Assembly: GCA_036346395.1 (NCBI GenBank)
Contig: CM070601.1
Location: 6,393,383 to 6,457,382, forward strand
DNA: 64,000 nucleotides
Direction: 5' to 3'
Origin: Hsuehochloa calcarea
Lineage: Eukaryota > Streptophyta > Magnoliopsida > Poales > Poaceae
The translations under genes were made by a program, and so were the position numbers. Below the pieces are notes generated by a model that was not told the DNA's origin, made no database searches, and was given only the letters and a program-made list of their open reading frames with translations. This document shows, piece after piece, positions 34,600 through 47,180 of the stretch. The number at the start of each line of letters is the position of its first letter. Position 1 is the stretch's first letter.

Positions 34600-36670
34600 G
34601 CACAAAGGAGAAGCGAATTCATGAGTATCTACAGGAGGGCCGCACAAGCTAAAGGAATAAACAACCATATATACTCACCGGAGTCCCTACAGGAGGAGGA
34701 GGAGCCACAACTGGAGCGAGCAATGATCGGGCACGACCACACTGCAAGGCTCAAGGCTCGCCATGAAGTCAACATGTCCTCGCAGCCTCGCCTCTCGGCC
34801 GCCTCGGGCTTGTGCAGACCTCCATCTCCACGGTGGGCCTCCACCTCCACTGGTGGGCCTCCCCTGGCCGCTCGCTGGGCCTCCAACCTCCATAAGTCGG
34901 CTCGCAACATTCCACCCGCAATGTTTAAACAATGCAAAGGCAAGGTAGATGTGTAAAAGCAATGAACGCATTTAATAAAACAAGATTAACTCGAGTTCCG
35001 CCATCTGCCGGCCTGTGAGCTCACGCCGAGAGCGTATGGGAGGGAGGAGCTCGTGCTCCTTGCTCGAATCTCGGCGAGGTGGGAACAGAGGCGAGTCGAT
35101 CAGGTTGCTCGCCATCCAAGACGGCCGTGCCGCTTCCCTCCTCCCACCTCATCGCAGGTTCGTGTCTGTGGGTGGGTGGCCGGATCAAGTCCTCCCATGG
35201 CGCCGCGCCGCCGAGGTGTACTCGCTAAGCTTGGTGTGGACGCGCGTTGGTGTACGCCTCGGCCCGTCCACGGGTTGTAGGTGACTTCCGGCCGCCGCCT
35301 TGCCCTTGTGTGCTGTGGCGACGCCATGAACTCGTTGCATTCCTGGCCTTGGTGCGCCTGGGACTGCGAGGAAAACACAAAGATGATTACAAGTAATGAG
35401 AATTGAGTGTTAGAATAAATAAATAAAGATGAAAACACAAAGAAGATTACCCATGTCTGGGCGTACGCGCTGAGGCTCCGGTTGCCTTGGTGGTGTGGCG
35501 CCCCACCCATCTGCAGGCGGCAGTCCCGACGGATGTTGTGCTTCTCCGCCCACTCCTCCGAGAGCCACCTGTCCACAATGGCCTCCCAGCAGAGGCGGTG
35601 CCTGGCGCACCAATCAGGACATTGCTGCATGCCATCAAGTTATTGATATATCAGAAGATGAAATAAAGCCTACCTATTCTTCATGGAAGGAGTCAGATAA
35701 TGTTTCGACTTACCGAGAGGTACTGCTCCTTGGTGAGCGTCCTGGTCCGCATCGGCCTTCCTCACCACCTGACCAAGGACGTCGGCGCTGTAGTTGATGA
35801 TGCACTGGAGCCGCGTCTCGTGGTACAGGTCCGAGAGTCGGGACCTACAGACCTTGTCCTGCACTCGCGCCGCCCGGTCCTCAAACCCTTCGTCGCACCT
35901 GAAGAAGTCCTGCATACAGACATCATGTATCGTTTCATTATTTCAAGAACGACCAATGAATGCGTAGTATTGACCAATTTAGTGCGATGAAGACTCACCC
36001 AGAACTCGGCCTTGATCCGCGCCGCAACGGTGCCGAACTCGCCGTCCCCTACGCGAGAAGTGGTCCCACGCCCGTATGGCGAAGTCACCGAGGCGTAGGT
36101 GACCATGCCGGTAGTGCCGCCAATCGAAGGCCTGTGGTGGCATTGATGTGCCGCCTGTTCGGACACAACTTCCCGAGCTTCGCAAGAGTCATTAAGAAGA
36201 ATTGTTAGTCTCCAGTTCGATTTTCAACATGTCATATGAAATAGTAGTGAAATAATACTTACTTGTCGCCCTTGGTCGAATCACCGGGCGCCGGTGAAGT
36301 GGGATCGGCCGCGCCGGGAGCCGCGAGGCCCGCGCAAGTAGACTTCGACGAGGTAGAGCCGAGGCGGTGCAAGTGGAACCCATCATTGCCGATGTCGCCG
36401 CCCCGTGGTCCGACGAGTCAAAGGAAGTGCCACCCTCCTATGTGCGTGCCCACCGCCTCGGTCGCCTCGCCCACCGACGGGTGGCAATGGCCGCACCCTC
36501 GTCCTCGGACGGCCGCAGGGCGCCGCCTCGTCCTCCTCGTCGGCGGCTCCGGCAAGGGGTCGCCTCGCCTGGGGTGGTGAGCGCCTCATGTAGAGGAGTT
36601 GACCTCCGACGGGCCCGCCTTCCGCCTGCATTTTGTCGAGTGCCTGCAATTTCAAAGAGTAAACCAATTA
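34600..36670 (-). pseudogene. Ptta/En/Spm-type (transposase_24-like) gene, broken
   Basis: The - strand shows several short exons bounded by splice-like sites. One, 35912 down to 35711, encodes MQDFFRCDEGFEDRAARVQD and RLQCIINYSADVLGQVVRK before a GTAAGT donor. Another, about 35625 to 35455, encodes WCARHRLCWEAIVDRWLSEE and GGAPHHQGNRSLSAYAQTW. These match the pattern of the second (TNPA-like) protein of plant CACTA elements. Frameshifts occur, for example near 35740, where the expected LTKEQYLS reading needs another frame. The N-terminal exon (36640-36270) is GC-rich and low complexity. Not expected to be functional. Confidence 0.65.
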
Positions 36671-36727
36671 GCACGCTTAAATTACAAGTACTTATAAAGA
36701 GATGCAAAATGAACGAAACATAATTGC

Positions 36728-36752
36728 AATAATAATAATAATAATAATAATA
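36728..36752. repeat. (AAT)n microsatellite
   Basis: About eight AAT units in an intron-like stretch between the two transposase genes. Confidence 0.9.
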
Positions 36753-36959
36753 TAGTATTACATGAATTAGAAATATTCTTCACGATCGGCAATACTGGAT
36801 CATAGGTGTCGCCATCACTATCAATATTGTCGAGTAAATCGGGCTCATCTCCATCGTTCTCATCATTGTCATCGCCTAACCGTAATCGCCAAGCATTTGT
36901 AAGTCCTTAGCATTTTGCACCTCTTCTCCGTCGCCTCATCTCCACCGCCCCGATCAATG

Positions 36960-39900
36960 TCATTGTCTACTTCCATGCCCATCAAAAAACATGTCTATGT
37001 CAAACCTCCTTCTAGCCCCTCCGTTGATAAAACTCCGTGTGTTTGGGTCAAAGTTGTAATCCTCATCGCTTGGGACAGTAGCATCGCGGCGGCGATACCA
37101 ATCGCACAAGGTACCAACCGATAAGATTGGGGTCTTTTGGCACGCCCATGGGAGATAATAAACTTGCGTGGCTGTTGAGCCACAATATAGACATCCTCTC
37201 CTTGATAGACGTAATCCCGTCGAATTTCGACTTGTCCAATCTCGTGGGTGTTCTCGTGACATTAGGATCGAACCAATGGCATTTGAATACGATCGATTAG
37301 GAGCTTTGCGACACTCAAAATTGAGCTCAGATATTTCTTCTACTATGCCGTAGTAGTCGCGCCATCGGCTTGCGGCGCATTTAACTCCGGTGATTCGTGG
37401 TTTTCCGATTGGGCCGACTCCGCTCGTAGTTTCTTGTGTGAAAGCGATAGCCATTCACATCATAAACGGTGAATGACTTGACCTTGTAGGCGAAGCTTTG
37501 GCAGCCCTTTCAACTCAAAGATCCATTTCCGCATCCTTGCGGGCCTCGCAAGGTGAGGCCGGATAGATCGTTACATTACTCGCTCAGTAGGAGCAAAGTG
37601 GGATGTCAAAGATTGAACGAGGTAAATTGACGGTACCTTCAGACGAACTGTGATATGAAATCGGCACACCATCTTTGAGAAGACTATCTTCTTCTTGAGG
37701 GAAGGAGCTCTATTCCTCTCCCCGTATTTATTCGTAAATTCTCAAAAAACAAGAGATAAGGGGTTGGATAGATGGAGGATAGTGACAAGGGCGTATGTAA
37801 CAAGCTTATTGAGAACTTATCGCACATAAGGCTTCACCGTCAAGGTTCAACAACACATACAAGATGATAGTGCGCCACTCATCATGCCGCAAGGTCTTGG
37901 TGCCCGATGTGCTTGCCTTTCCGAGTTGCCCTTTGAAAAGGCCGAGGTTCGATGAACTCGTCCGCGTTGTAACGAGGGGGACGATTGTGCACGCGGGAAG
38001 GCCATCCTTATAGTATGTTGTTGTGAAGTTTGACACCTCCTCCGAATGAATGCCTCTCGCCACGTAAGCCTCAATTTTGGCTTTATTTCTACACTTTTTC
38101 AAGAATCTTTAGACATCTCTCAATTGTATAGCACCAACGGCTCGCACGGCCCCCATTCGTGCCTCGCACGGTAGGTGCAAAATCGATGTCGTGACGCTGT
38201 GAAGAAGCCGGGTGGGAAGATCTTCTCCAACTTGCGAGCAACACAGTGCCACTTTCTCCAAGTCATCAATCACGCCCCGAGATAACTCCTTGGCACAAAG
38301 TCGGGCGGAAGAAATAGCTCAACTCGCCAAAGACGCGCCACACATGCTCGTGGACGATCCCCGGTCATCGCAGAAGGAGCCGCTCAATCCATATGTGGTA
38401 GTCATGACTCTTCATCCCTAAGACTCGCATAGTGGACAAGTTCACTCCCTACTCAAATTCGCCGCATGCCCATCGTGGAACATTAACGTCTGGATCCACC
38501 GCAGCATTTCCTTCCTTTGGTCCCTTTTCAAGACGAAATCGACCGAGTCCTTCTCCATTTCTTGCCGGGCGCGGAGGCTTCATCACTTGCTTTGGCCTAT
38601 CGCACATCGCTGCGTGTCCAGCCTAGCCTTAACGTTGTCCTTTGACTTATCAGAATGTCCATGAGTGTTGCAAAAAGCGCCTCGGCGATATTCTTTTCTG
38701 TGTGCATTACATCAATGTTGTGTGGAAGAAGAAGGTCATTAAAATAGGGGAGCCTAGTCAAGCCCGATTTATGAGTCCACTGGTGTTCCTCACCATATCC
38801 AATAAAACCACCTTTCTCTTTATCATGTTTGAGAGCCTCTATCTCAAAGACGGACCTCGACCGGTCATCATCCGAGGTGCGGTCGGTGACTTGAACCCCT
38901 TTCTCAAGTTCTTGACGCCTCGTCGAATGGATGGTCAATAGGAGGAATTGACGATGTTGGTCAAACGAAGAAAACTTGCCACCCCTCTTCAGCCAAGTGA
39001 ACCTCACAGCTGTCTTGCATATTGGGCATGGGAACTTCCCGTGAACACACCACGCGCAGAATATGCCATACGCCAGGAAGTCATGCAGGGAGTAGTGGTA
39101 CCACACATGCATTGTGAAGTTCTTCTTTGTAGCTCTGGCCGTATGTCAAGACCCCTTTTCCCAAGCAAGGATCAATTCATCAATGAGAGGCTCCATGAAC
39201 AAACCCATCTTGTTCCCGGTGTCCAGGAATTATCGGTGACAAGAATACGCTCTTGGGTTGAAACATGACGGGGAGATTGAGGGGATCACGAACACGGCCA
39301 ACAAGTGTACGGGCCGCCAAAGAATCCATAGGGTTGAACCCATCTGTTGCCAGCGCTACACGTACATTCCGAGCATCCTCAGCTTTACCATGATGTATGC
39401 CATCGAAATGGGTCCATGCATCGCCATCCGATGGGTGTACCATCTTGTCAGCATTGTATCTTTTGCCATGTTTGTGCCATGTCATCTGTTTCGCGGACTC
39501 CTCTGTCATGTACAAACCGTTGGATCCTCAGATGACAGAAGGTACCAGAGGACCTTCGGGATACCAAGTCGCTCCTTCTTGCCATCACTAGTGTCGACCT
39601 CCAGATACCTAGAGGATTTGCACTTTGGACAGTGCGTTGCTTTCTCGTGATCTTTCCTAAATAGGACGCAACCATTCGGACAAGCATGGATGTGCTCATA
39701 CGGCATCTTAAGGGCACGAAGAAGTTTCTGTGACTCGTACAAGTTCTTCGGCAGAATGTGACCCTCCGGAAGGTGGATCCAACAACCGCCAACATACCAT
39801 CGGTTGTCTCGACTCATGCTACATCGCGACTTGAACGCCATTAGGCGCCCAATGGCATCCAGCCATAAACCATTGTCTTTTCGTGAAGGGGCTTCGTGCG

Positions 39901-40320
39901 TAAGACAAGATATCGTAGTACGCCTTTGCCGATTCCTCCGCTCGCCCTCTAATCCTTCACCGAACCGCGCCTCCCGAAAGTCATCCATCCACCGCTACCC
40001 GGATCTCCATCAAAAGCCTCGAGGCGTGGTCTCACCACCTCCTCTCTAATACGATCGGCTTCACCATGGTGGATCCAACAGTATAGTTTGGCGTGAATCC
40101 ATACTTGCAAAGATCTTCCCCACGCTCTTCCTATTCTTTCTTACACGGTTGTCACATTTGTCGCAGGGACACAAGATCCGACTCGACCCTCTAGCGGCCT
40201 CGCCAAATGAATGCTCCAAGAAAGCATTAGTCTTAGTCATCCATTCGGGTCATACTTGCGTGGGTCTGTACATCCAATCACGGTTCTCCATCCTCCGCAT
40301 ATACATATGTAAGCGAGTAA
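36960..40320 (-). pseudogene. TNP2-type transposase, degraded
   Basis: Read on the - strand. 40320-40000 encodes MENRDWMYRPTQV, an in-frame stop, then EWMTKTNAFLEHSF and ILCPCDKCDNR: the transposase-associated N-terminal domain. 39990-39510 has YEHIHACPNGCVLFRK and CPKCKSSRY. 39515-38600 has FQPKSVFLSPIIPGH, WYHYSLHDFLAYGIF, PCPICK, FFDQHRQFL-like and LPYFNDLLLPHNIDVMHTEK, the TNP2 core. 38300-37810 resembles the DUF4218 region (KIEAYVARGIHSEEVSNF). 37454-37000 resembles DUF4216 (GVKCAASRWRDYYGIVEEI and FNFDPNTR-like). Order is complete, but many stops and frameshifts separate the pieces, so no functional transposase is made. Confidence 0.8.
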
Positions 40321-40329
40321 TATAACCAA

Positions 40330-42530
40330 AGAATTGCATCCGCCTTCCTACCATCTAATAGGTGAGGATAGGTCTAATCTCACTGTGGATGCGTAGATGA
40401 TGTCGATTTAATGCTCGCTTTATCCGAGACAGAATTTCAAGAAGATTTCCCATTGTTCTCCCGATACACGCCCCGCAAGGGAGAGTGTGTATCCGGAGAA
40501 CAACAGGAGGTGATGCCGAAAGTCCGCTCTTGACCAAGCGAACCATGGAAACTAACCTCATCTACGCATCCGCGGCCGTCCAAATATGTGGACAATCCGA
40601 AGAGATACGGCCGCAGATATGCAAATATCCGCATACCTCCGACCGTATCTCTTTCGAACGGAGATGCCTAATCAAGCTACGTGACCATATAAAACATGCA
40701 TGCAAAGGAGGAGGGGTTATACCTAGGGTGGCGGTGGAGTCAAAGCTAAGCGGGCAGTGGCGTGTCGGGTGCAATGGCGAGCGATGCGGGTGCAGACTCC
40801 GGCCAGCCACCGACGAAGACGATCGGGGTCGCCGAGTCCCTCCCACGGGTCCTCCTACATAAAAAGGCAATAGGTTAGGCAAACATTATATAAATAACAA
40901 TAATGAACATTAACAAGGAGCATCATTACTATTTCTTACTATTTCTTAATCATCAATATGTTGTTTCATATCCCTTGCAACAAAGAACATTATGTAACAG
41001 GACGGCAATCAACACAATCATATATATAGATAGCAATGACTAGGAAAGCAACTCGTAATTAAATTGACATCCGATCACGATTGATCATCTTAGTTGACAG
41101 TCGCAACATTTATATCTATCAGAGTACAAAAATAGGTCAATATCTAGACCAGCTCACAACAAATACTATCGTCTGAATTGATCCCTAAAAAAACGAAGAT
41201 AACATGCTTGCTATGTATTAAAAAACTGCAATGGTCGCTCACAATTTTAAAATTTTAATTAAGCTTAACATCACCAATAGATAGCACGATACTTGGATAA
41301 CCAATCAATTAATGCGCCCACCCACGGTTTTGAAAATCGTTTGGTATTTTTTAATTTCTACTAAATTTTCAAATCAAAATTTGAATTTTTCAAGTTAAGA
41401 CGAAAAAACTAAAAATAGTGCGCTTTGAGGGTTTGGATCCAAGACATCCTCTTCTAGGCTAAGAATGATACCACTAGGATACATGCACACATGTGTTTAG
41501 ATATGATTTCAAATTTCTTTATATTAGATAAAATTTATCTAAAACCGAATGATTAGTACTACGTCGAGTGATGCCTCTTAGGCATCTCAACGATTCTCAC
41601 ATTACAAAGGACATCAAATATATATCGATCAAGATTTTTAAGCCCGCCGCCACTGTACCCAAAGAAAATATCCCTCCTGTGCTCCCAGCTAGCAAAGATA
41701 CTTGGCCTTTACAAGAGTAGAAGGCTTTGCCTCTACAGAAATTCTACTGTTTACTTGGTTAATCACAAACAAATCGAGAGCTTAATGTCTTAATATATAG
41801 CAAGTAGATATGGACAAAAACAAAGCTCATGTGTTGCCGTCTCACTTTCATCACAAGCTAAGCTAGCTTGTCGCCTAATTAATCTCGATGTCCGCTCAGA
41901 TAAAGCCATGTTCCATTGTCTCGTAAGATCCAATGAGACTCATGCATTCATTTTGGAAATTTACTTTCTCCAAATAGTTTTGGCATCCATGATCTGTTGG
42001 GTAACTTGGTACAATATTGTATATTGTATATTTACCTCGTGACGCACTTGTAATATACTGTGTTTACATAACAAGTATTGCACATATATTCATATGATGG
42101 GTTGATCGCTTTACAACCTAGCTAGATGTACTTGTACATCAAAGAAAAACTAATGTGGAGAACATAGGTTGATGGAAAGAAATCAAGTAGTATTACATGA
42201 CAACCGACAATAACATGATAGAGAATAAATTAATACTGTGGCTAGTACTTCAATTATGAAACATAGCTAGCCGCCTAGTATATGTATATAGATGCACAAA
42301 CTAGCGGGACCCTTACCCTTTAGGAAGTAAAGAAAGTCAATAAGGCTAATACACATTGGGGTACAAACGTGAAAGAACACACATAACAATTTGATGGTGG
42401 ATCAAGCTGAATGTAATGTAATCTTACAATGGACCAAAGATACTTTCTTGCAAGGTTCACCGATACATCTATTCCAATTTCCCAACCCTCCCAAAGGCAA
42501 AAATAATTCACCGCACTCCGCTCCTACAGA
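40330..42530. other. CACTA interior without recognised gene
   Basis: AT-rich, intron-like or leader-like sequence upstream of the TNP2 remnant, with a GC-richer part at 40480-40860 that may be an upstream exon. No motif was recognised. Confidence 0.4.
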
Positions 42531-43599
42531 TTGCTAGTTATGGACATCTAGCTAGCTGAGGCCGGTACGCGGCCTCCTTTTCTCCCATCACGCCCTCTTT
42601 ACGGACTGCCACGGCCATAAAGATTTCTTGGACTATATACTATGCACTCAAGGCCCAGACAATCCAAACTATACATATTTTGGTCCACTGCATGAGTTAA
42701 TTCTATGTTCCCTTGGGTAAATCGCAATTGAAAAAAAAAGAGAAAGTTGATATTATTTCGGCTGCGCCTACTAATACTCTATAGTCTATACCATGACGTT
42801 ACAGATATAAGAACAACAGGAGTACTACAGTGTAGCATTGGAGAAAACGTGAAGGTATTTCATATATATCTCTACCTCCTGTCAATCAGCTGCATTTTTT
42901 CTATATTCAATGTCCAAATATTCATTACTCTGGTCTTTTTCGTCCTTTTTGTGAAAGATAGCCATGTGTGCAAGTATGTGCCCTGCATCACTGATTTCAT
43001 AGCCCTTTATCGTTACCAAATACAGATATGTTATCCTGCTCCTGTTCCCAAGTAACCTTTCTTGTCAAATGCTAAATAACCTCATCATGCATTGCCTCCC
43101 CATGTGGCCAAAAGAGTTTTACCATGTTGAGTTGTAGGTCTTTACTTACTAAAGAACAAATTGAAACATGCAAGCAATTCTGAAGAAAAAAAATGAAATA
43201 TCCAAATTGCAAACCATATGTATTGTTTTATAAATGTTTATCTCACTTTTCCAGAGATGACACACCAAAACAATATGAAATGTTTATTGTGTTTAGTAAT
43301 GATCATTCCTAAATGGTTTGCTGCTTTTACAGATAATAAATGCCGACAATGTCCAAGAAGCTTCAAGGGAGACAGATGGATACTTTATCAAAAGTGGCAT
43401 TGTCACTGTGATTAAGGATGCCTTAATTCCCAGTGGAACAGTCATATAAGGGCAATCTTCACCACCATGTATATAAGGTTCCCTCTCCCATAAAAACCAA
43501 ACTTTCTTATCTTGGTGCTTCTTACAGCATTTGGACGTCACCAAGAAATTGGAACATAATCTTTTTTCAATTTTTTACCAAGCATTCTATCATAAATGG
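42531..43599. other. CACTA interior, possibly captured host sequence
   Basis: AT-rich sequence leading into the LRR fragment on the + strand. It may include introns of the captured gene (TTTTACAG, TTCCAGAG acceptor-like sites), but no further domain is clear. Confidence 0.35.
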
Positions 43600-43703
43600 A
43601 TCAACTTGCAATCTTGTACCTTTATGACATTGGACCTATCTTCTAATAATCTTTCAGGTACTATACCAAATTACTTTGCCAACTTCACCTACCTTACTTT
43701 CAG
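43600..43703 (+). pseudogene. Captured leucine-rich-repeat fragment
   Basis: The + strand encodes FMTLDLSSNNLSGTIPNYFA then NFTYLTF, a clean plant-type LRR unit (LDLSxNxLxGxIP), and stops at a TTTCAG boundary before GC-rich CACTA sequence. One repeat only, without kinase or transmembrane segment. It lies in the opposite orientation to the transposase genes. Most likely a fragment of an LRR receptor-like gene picked up by the CACTA element. Confidence 0.6.
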
Positions 43704-44195
43704 GAAACTAGAGGAGGCGACGAGGCTTGAGGGGGGCTGGGGGCGGCCGCCGTCTGCCGAAGAGGGAGGCCGGGACCGAGAGGCAGGACCGCTAAGCTGT
43801 CTCCGTCTCGAGGTGGAGGAGTGATCCGCGGAGGACGGAGGATGTGAGGAGGCTTGGCCTGGGAGTAGGGATGGGGCGGCGATCCGCAGGGGCGCGGGGC
43901 GCGGGCGGAGGCGAGGTGGCGGGCGACGCCCAAGAGGGGGCGAGGACAGAGGAGAGGCAAGCGGCAAGCACGCGTCTGCTTGGTGTCGACGGCCAGCGCA
44001 GCAGGATGAAGAGAAGCCAGCGGGCGCGGCGCGCAAGGGCGAGGCGAGGTGGCCGGGCGGAGGCTGGGCCGGGCGCGGGCGCTGGGGCGGCGAAGGGCGC
44101 TGGGCGCTGGGGCTACGGGGCGCATGGGGCACGAGGGAGAGAGTGAGAGGAGAGAGTAATGAGAGAAGAGAGAGAGCGCCCGCGGTGAAGATAAA
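43704..44195. other. GC-rich CACTA leader
   Basis: Strongly purine-rich on the + strand (CT-rich on the - strand, the transposase sense), ending in GAGAGAGAG tracts just before the subterminal repeats. It looks like a 5' leader; the Pro/Ala-rich frames are compositional. Confidence 0.45.
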
Positions 44196-44279
44196 GCGGC
44201 TTTGCCGAGTGCCGATCAGCGCACTCGGCAAAGTTAATTTTCTTCGCCGAGTCTCGTGATCCGCACTCGCGAAGTTTCT

Positions 44280-45195
44280 CGCTTGAGTGCCAACCCTAGA
44301 CACTCTAAGAATTTTTTTTTTTTGTTTGCCACCAATTTTTTTGAAGCTTTAGTACACTACCACAAACAACATGTTTATTTGGGACATTTTCATTGCCTTT
44401 TGGCATATTTCTATAGTTTATTTTGTTTTGTTGAATTTTCCGGAAAATGTAAGTTTGAATGCAGTGCATCAAATAATGGATTACATTCGTTCAAAAATGT
44501 TATCCTTGTTTCTTAGTGTAAATTTAGGCTAAATCCGAGGCTGTTCGAAATTTCGATCAAGCGTGCTCACGAGAACGCGCAACTGCGTGGGAGTGGTTTT
44601 TAATTGTATAAAATGCGACGAATTCGAAAATCATGAAACTTGTCGAGTTGTCGCCGTATCGTATCGTATCGTCGAAAAAATTTGAAAAGTTTGAAGACGC
44701 ATCACGCACGATGTCACAAATCAGAGATCTCCACATGTGATCACATGCGAGATCTCCGTTTGTGAGCATCGACGCGATAAGGCTCAAACTTTTTCAAATT
44801 TTTTCCACGGCATACGATACGATACGCGATAACTCGACAAGTTTCATGATTTTCTAATTCGTCAAGATTTTATACAATTAAAAACCACTCCCACGCAAGT
44901 TGGCTGGCTGTTCGTGAGCACGCTTGATCGAAATTTCGAGACAGCCTCGGATTTAGCCTAAATTTACACTAAGAAACAAGGATAACATTTTTGAACGAAT
45001 GTAATCCATTATTCGATGCACTGCAGCTCAAACTTACATTTTCCGAAAAATTCAACAAAACAAAATAAACTATAGAAATATGCCAAAAGGCAATGAAAAT
45101 GTCCAAAATTTAAACATGTTGTTTGTGTAGTGTAATAAAGCTTCAAAAAATTGGTGTCAAAACCCAAAAAAAAAAAGTTTGCCGAGTGTTTAGGT
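44280..45195. repeat. Long inverted repeat (~0.9 kb hairpin) in the CACTA element
   Basis: Two arms of about 450 bp pair around CATGTGATCACATG near 44739. Shared landmarks in mirror order include GAGATCTC, ATGAAACTTGTCGAGTT, GGGAGTGGTTTTTAATTGTA, TCGAAATTTCGATCAAGCGT, TAAATTTAGGCTAAATCC, GGATTACATTCGTTCAAAAA and CCTTTTGGCATATTTCTATA. Pairing extends loosely into the flanking TTTGCCGAGTG motifs. Identity of the arms is high with few indels. No ORF. Confidence 0.85.
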
Positions 45196-45498
45196 TGGCA
45201 CTCTGAAAGTTAATTATTTGCCGAGTGTTAACGGGGCACTCGCAAAGAGGACGCCGGATGCCGTTAGCCCCTACCAACCTTTGCCGAGTGTCTACCTTGC
45301 CGAAGTGCCGCACTCGGCAAAGACGCCTTTGCCGAGCGCGGATATTTGCCGAATGCGGGCACTCAAGCAAAGTCCTCTTTGCCGAGTGCCATATTTTGCC
45401 GAGTGCGGCGCTCGGCAAATCATGTATTTGCCGAGTGCCCGTAATTTGGCACTCGGCAAAGATTTGTGCACTCGGTAAATCAGGTGTTTCCCGTAGTG
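45175..45498. repeat. CACTA subterminal repeat array, 5' end
   Basis: Repeated TTTGCCGAGTG and CACTCGGCAAA motifs up to the terminal CACTAC (complement of GTAGTG at 45493-45498). Confidence 0.85.
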
Positions 45499-45720
45499 CC
45501 CGGTTGTTGGTTGATGCTGGCTGGCTGACTACTCGCGCAGTCGCGCTACAAAATTGCCTCTCTTTTTTTGAGAAATGCTTCCGTGAGTACTGTGTTTGGG
45601 CCAACTGCCAAGGCCGCCCCTCGCAGACCGAGCCCCGTGAGTCTGTGACTAAATCGAGACCGTCCCTGGGCCAAATCCGCACGGCGTGCATGTGACGCCC
45701 GTGCCGTCACACCTTTAGTG
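45499..45720. repeat. Segmental duplicate block A, right part
   Basis: Resumes with CCCGGTTG and TACAAAATT, matching CCCGGTTGATCG..TACAAAATT at 48590-48618. The following GAAATGCTT, GGCCAACTGC / GGGCAACTGC, CAAATCGAGA and GGGCCAAATCCGCAC match 49440-49590. Confidence 0.65.
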
Positions 45721-47180
45721 ATGACATCGGATGAAGGGTTGTTACTCGAAGCTTTCTCAACCAAACGATAGAATGTTACAGCTAAGAAATAGTTGAGATT
45801 ATCTTCAATTCGTATCTGTCAGCCTAAGTCTAGGATTTTAACATGGTTGAAATAGTACAAAGTCCTCCAAATAGCAGCTCCACCGAAGTTTGCCATTCAG
45901 CATTGTTCTAATGTATTTGGTTCGTCGCTTCTAAACAAGGGAATTAATAGCAAAGATGAGTATGATTGTACTCAGCAAACAATTAATAAGCAACGTTGAT
46001 ACTATACATAATTAACCCCATCCATCTTCAGTCCCTAACTAGAATCACGATAGTTTAAAAATACAGTTTTATGTGAGGAAAAACAAGTTCAATTTAAAAA
46101 TATACTAGTCACTCGTATCGTGGATTCGAACCCCTAAAAGGCTCCGGTAGACTCCAATCCAGGAGACAGGTATGATCACGTTTATCGCTTTACTCGCGGT
46201 AACCCATGACCGTAAATACTTTCAGACTTCCGCTTTTCTTTTAACACGATGCTAATTCAGAGTTCAGAGCTTTTCCCAGTATCCGTACTTAACACCTCCA
46301 CCCAGTTGAGTTTTTCCAAACTATTATAGTCGGGTAGCACTAGTTACTCCACCAGCGCAATATAATGCTACTGGATGATATACAACACCCAGCTCCCTGG
46401 GCTGGAATCCCTCCGAGCTAAAACAAATGGAAAATACAATAGTATGTTCCGGATATCTCCCTCTGGCTCCTATGCCTCCCTCCGGCCGAGCTGCCGCCTT
46501 CCGTCGGGGCCGTTGCAGCGCGCCGCCTCCTGCCGGTGCCGCTCCAATGCGCTGCCTTGCGTCGGCCGCGTTCGGGTTCTGCTGCTGCCTTCTCGGCCGT
46601 CGCCGCGCGCCACACTGCTCGAGCTGCCTCCGCTCGCCTCCTAGGCCTCCACCGCTCAGACGTCGCCCCAGCCACCGGCCGCCGCCTGACACCACAACAA
46701 CGTCGATAGTGCTGCCGCGCCACTCGAGCTCCCCTTATCTGCTTCCTTTCCTCATCCTCATGGCTTGAAATGTTGATGCTTCACGTCACCCTCTTGGCTT
46801 CAATGGCGAGTTTGATGGATGAAGATTGGATTGTGGCTAGGGAACAGAGAACGGGGAAGGTGCAGGCGACGGGAAATGAGGATGCGGAAGTGATTATTGC
46901 TCTCTTCTTATCCTCTTTCTATTCACTGTTCACACAAGATGTCGCTGAATGCTACGGGCATTAATATATTTTTGTATTAGTGACTTGTTTAATTACTTAA
47001 TTAGTGATAATTATTCACTTAATTGCTACTTAAGACACGCAGTACGGGTGGCTTCAGTGCATGCAGCCTCTGGGCTCTCCATCCATCCTCCGTGCAGGTG
47101 CAGACCAGAGAGACCGCCTCGGTCTCCACGATGAATCAAATCAATCAACATATTTGTTTTGTTCTGCATTGGCGGCTGCG
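45721..47180. other. Intergenic, no gene recognised
   Basis: Contains a GC-rich stretch at 46440-46720 with frames on both strands and no recognisable motif, and AT-rich sequence on either side. Possible captured gene fragment, unproven. Confidence 0.35.

Larger units (their letters stand above)
33562..45498 (-). mobile_element. CACTA (En/Spm-type) transposon, 11.9 kb
   Basis: The + strand left end starts CACTACTGCAGACGGGC. The reverse complement of the right end starts CACTACGGGAAACACCTG. Both are followed by dense TTTGCCGAGTG/CACTCGGCAAAG subterminal repeats. The 3-bp flanks are CCC (33559-33561) and CCC (45499-45501), the CACTA target duplication length. Transposase remnants read on the - strand, so 45498 is the 5' end. 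In order from there: subterminal repeats, long hairpin, GC-rich leader, captured LRR fragment, TNP2-type transposase, second Ptta/En/Spm-type transposase, minisatellite, subterminal repeats. Both transposase genes are broken, so the copy is non-autonomous. Confidence 0.88.

Noticed and set aside
34580..34605. GGTTCGAACCC, a tRNA B-box-like motif
   Set aside because: No acceptor stem, anticodon arm or A-box at the right spacing. It lies within the CACTA interior and is likely chance.
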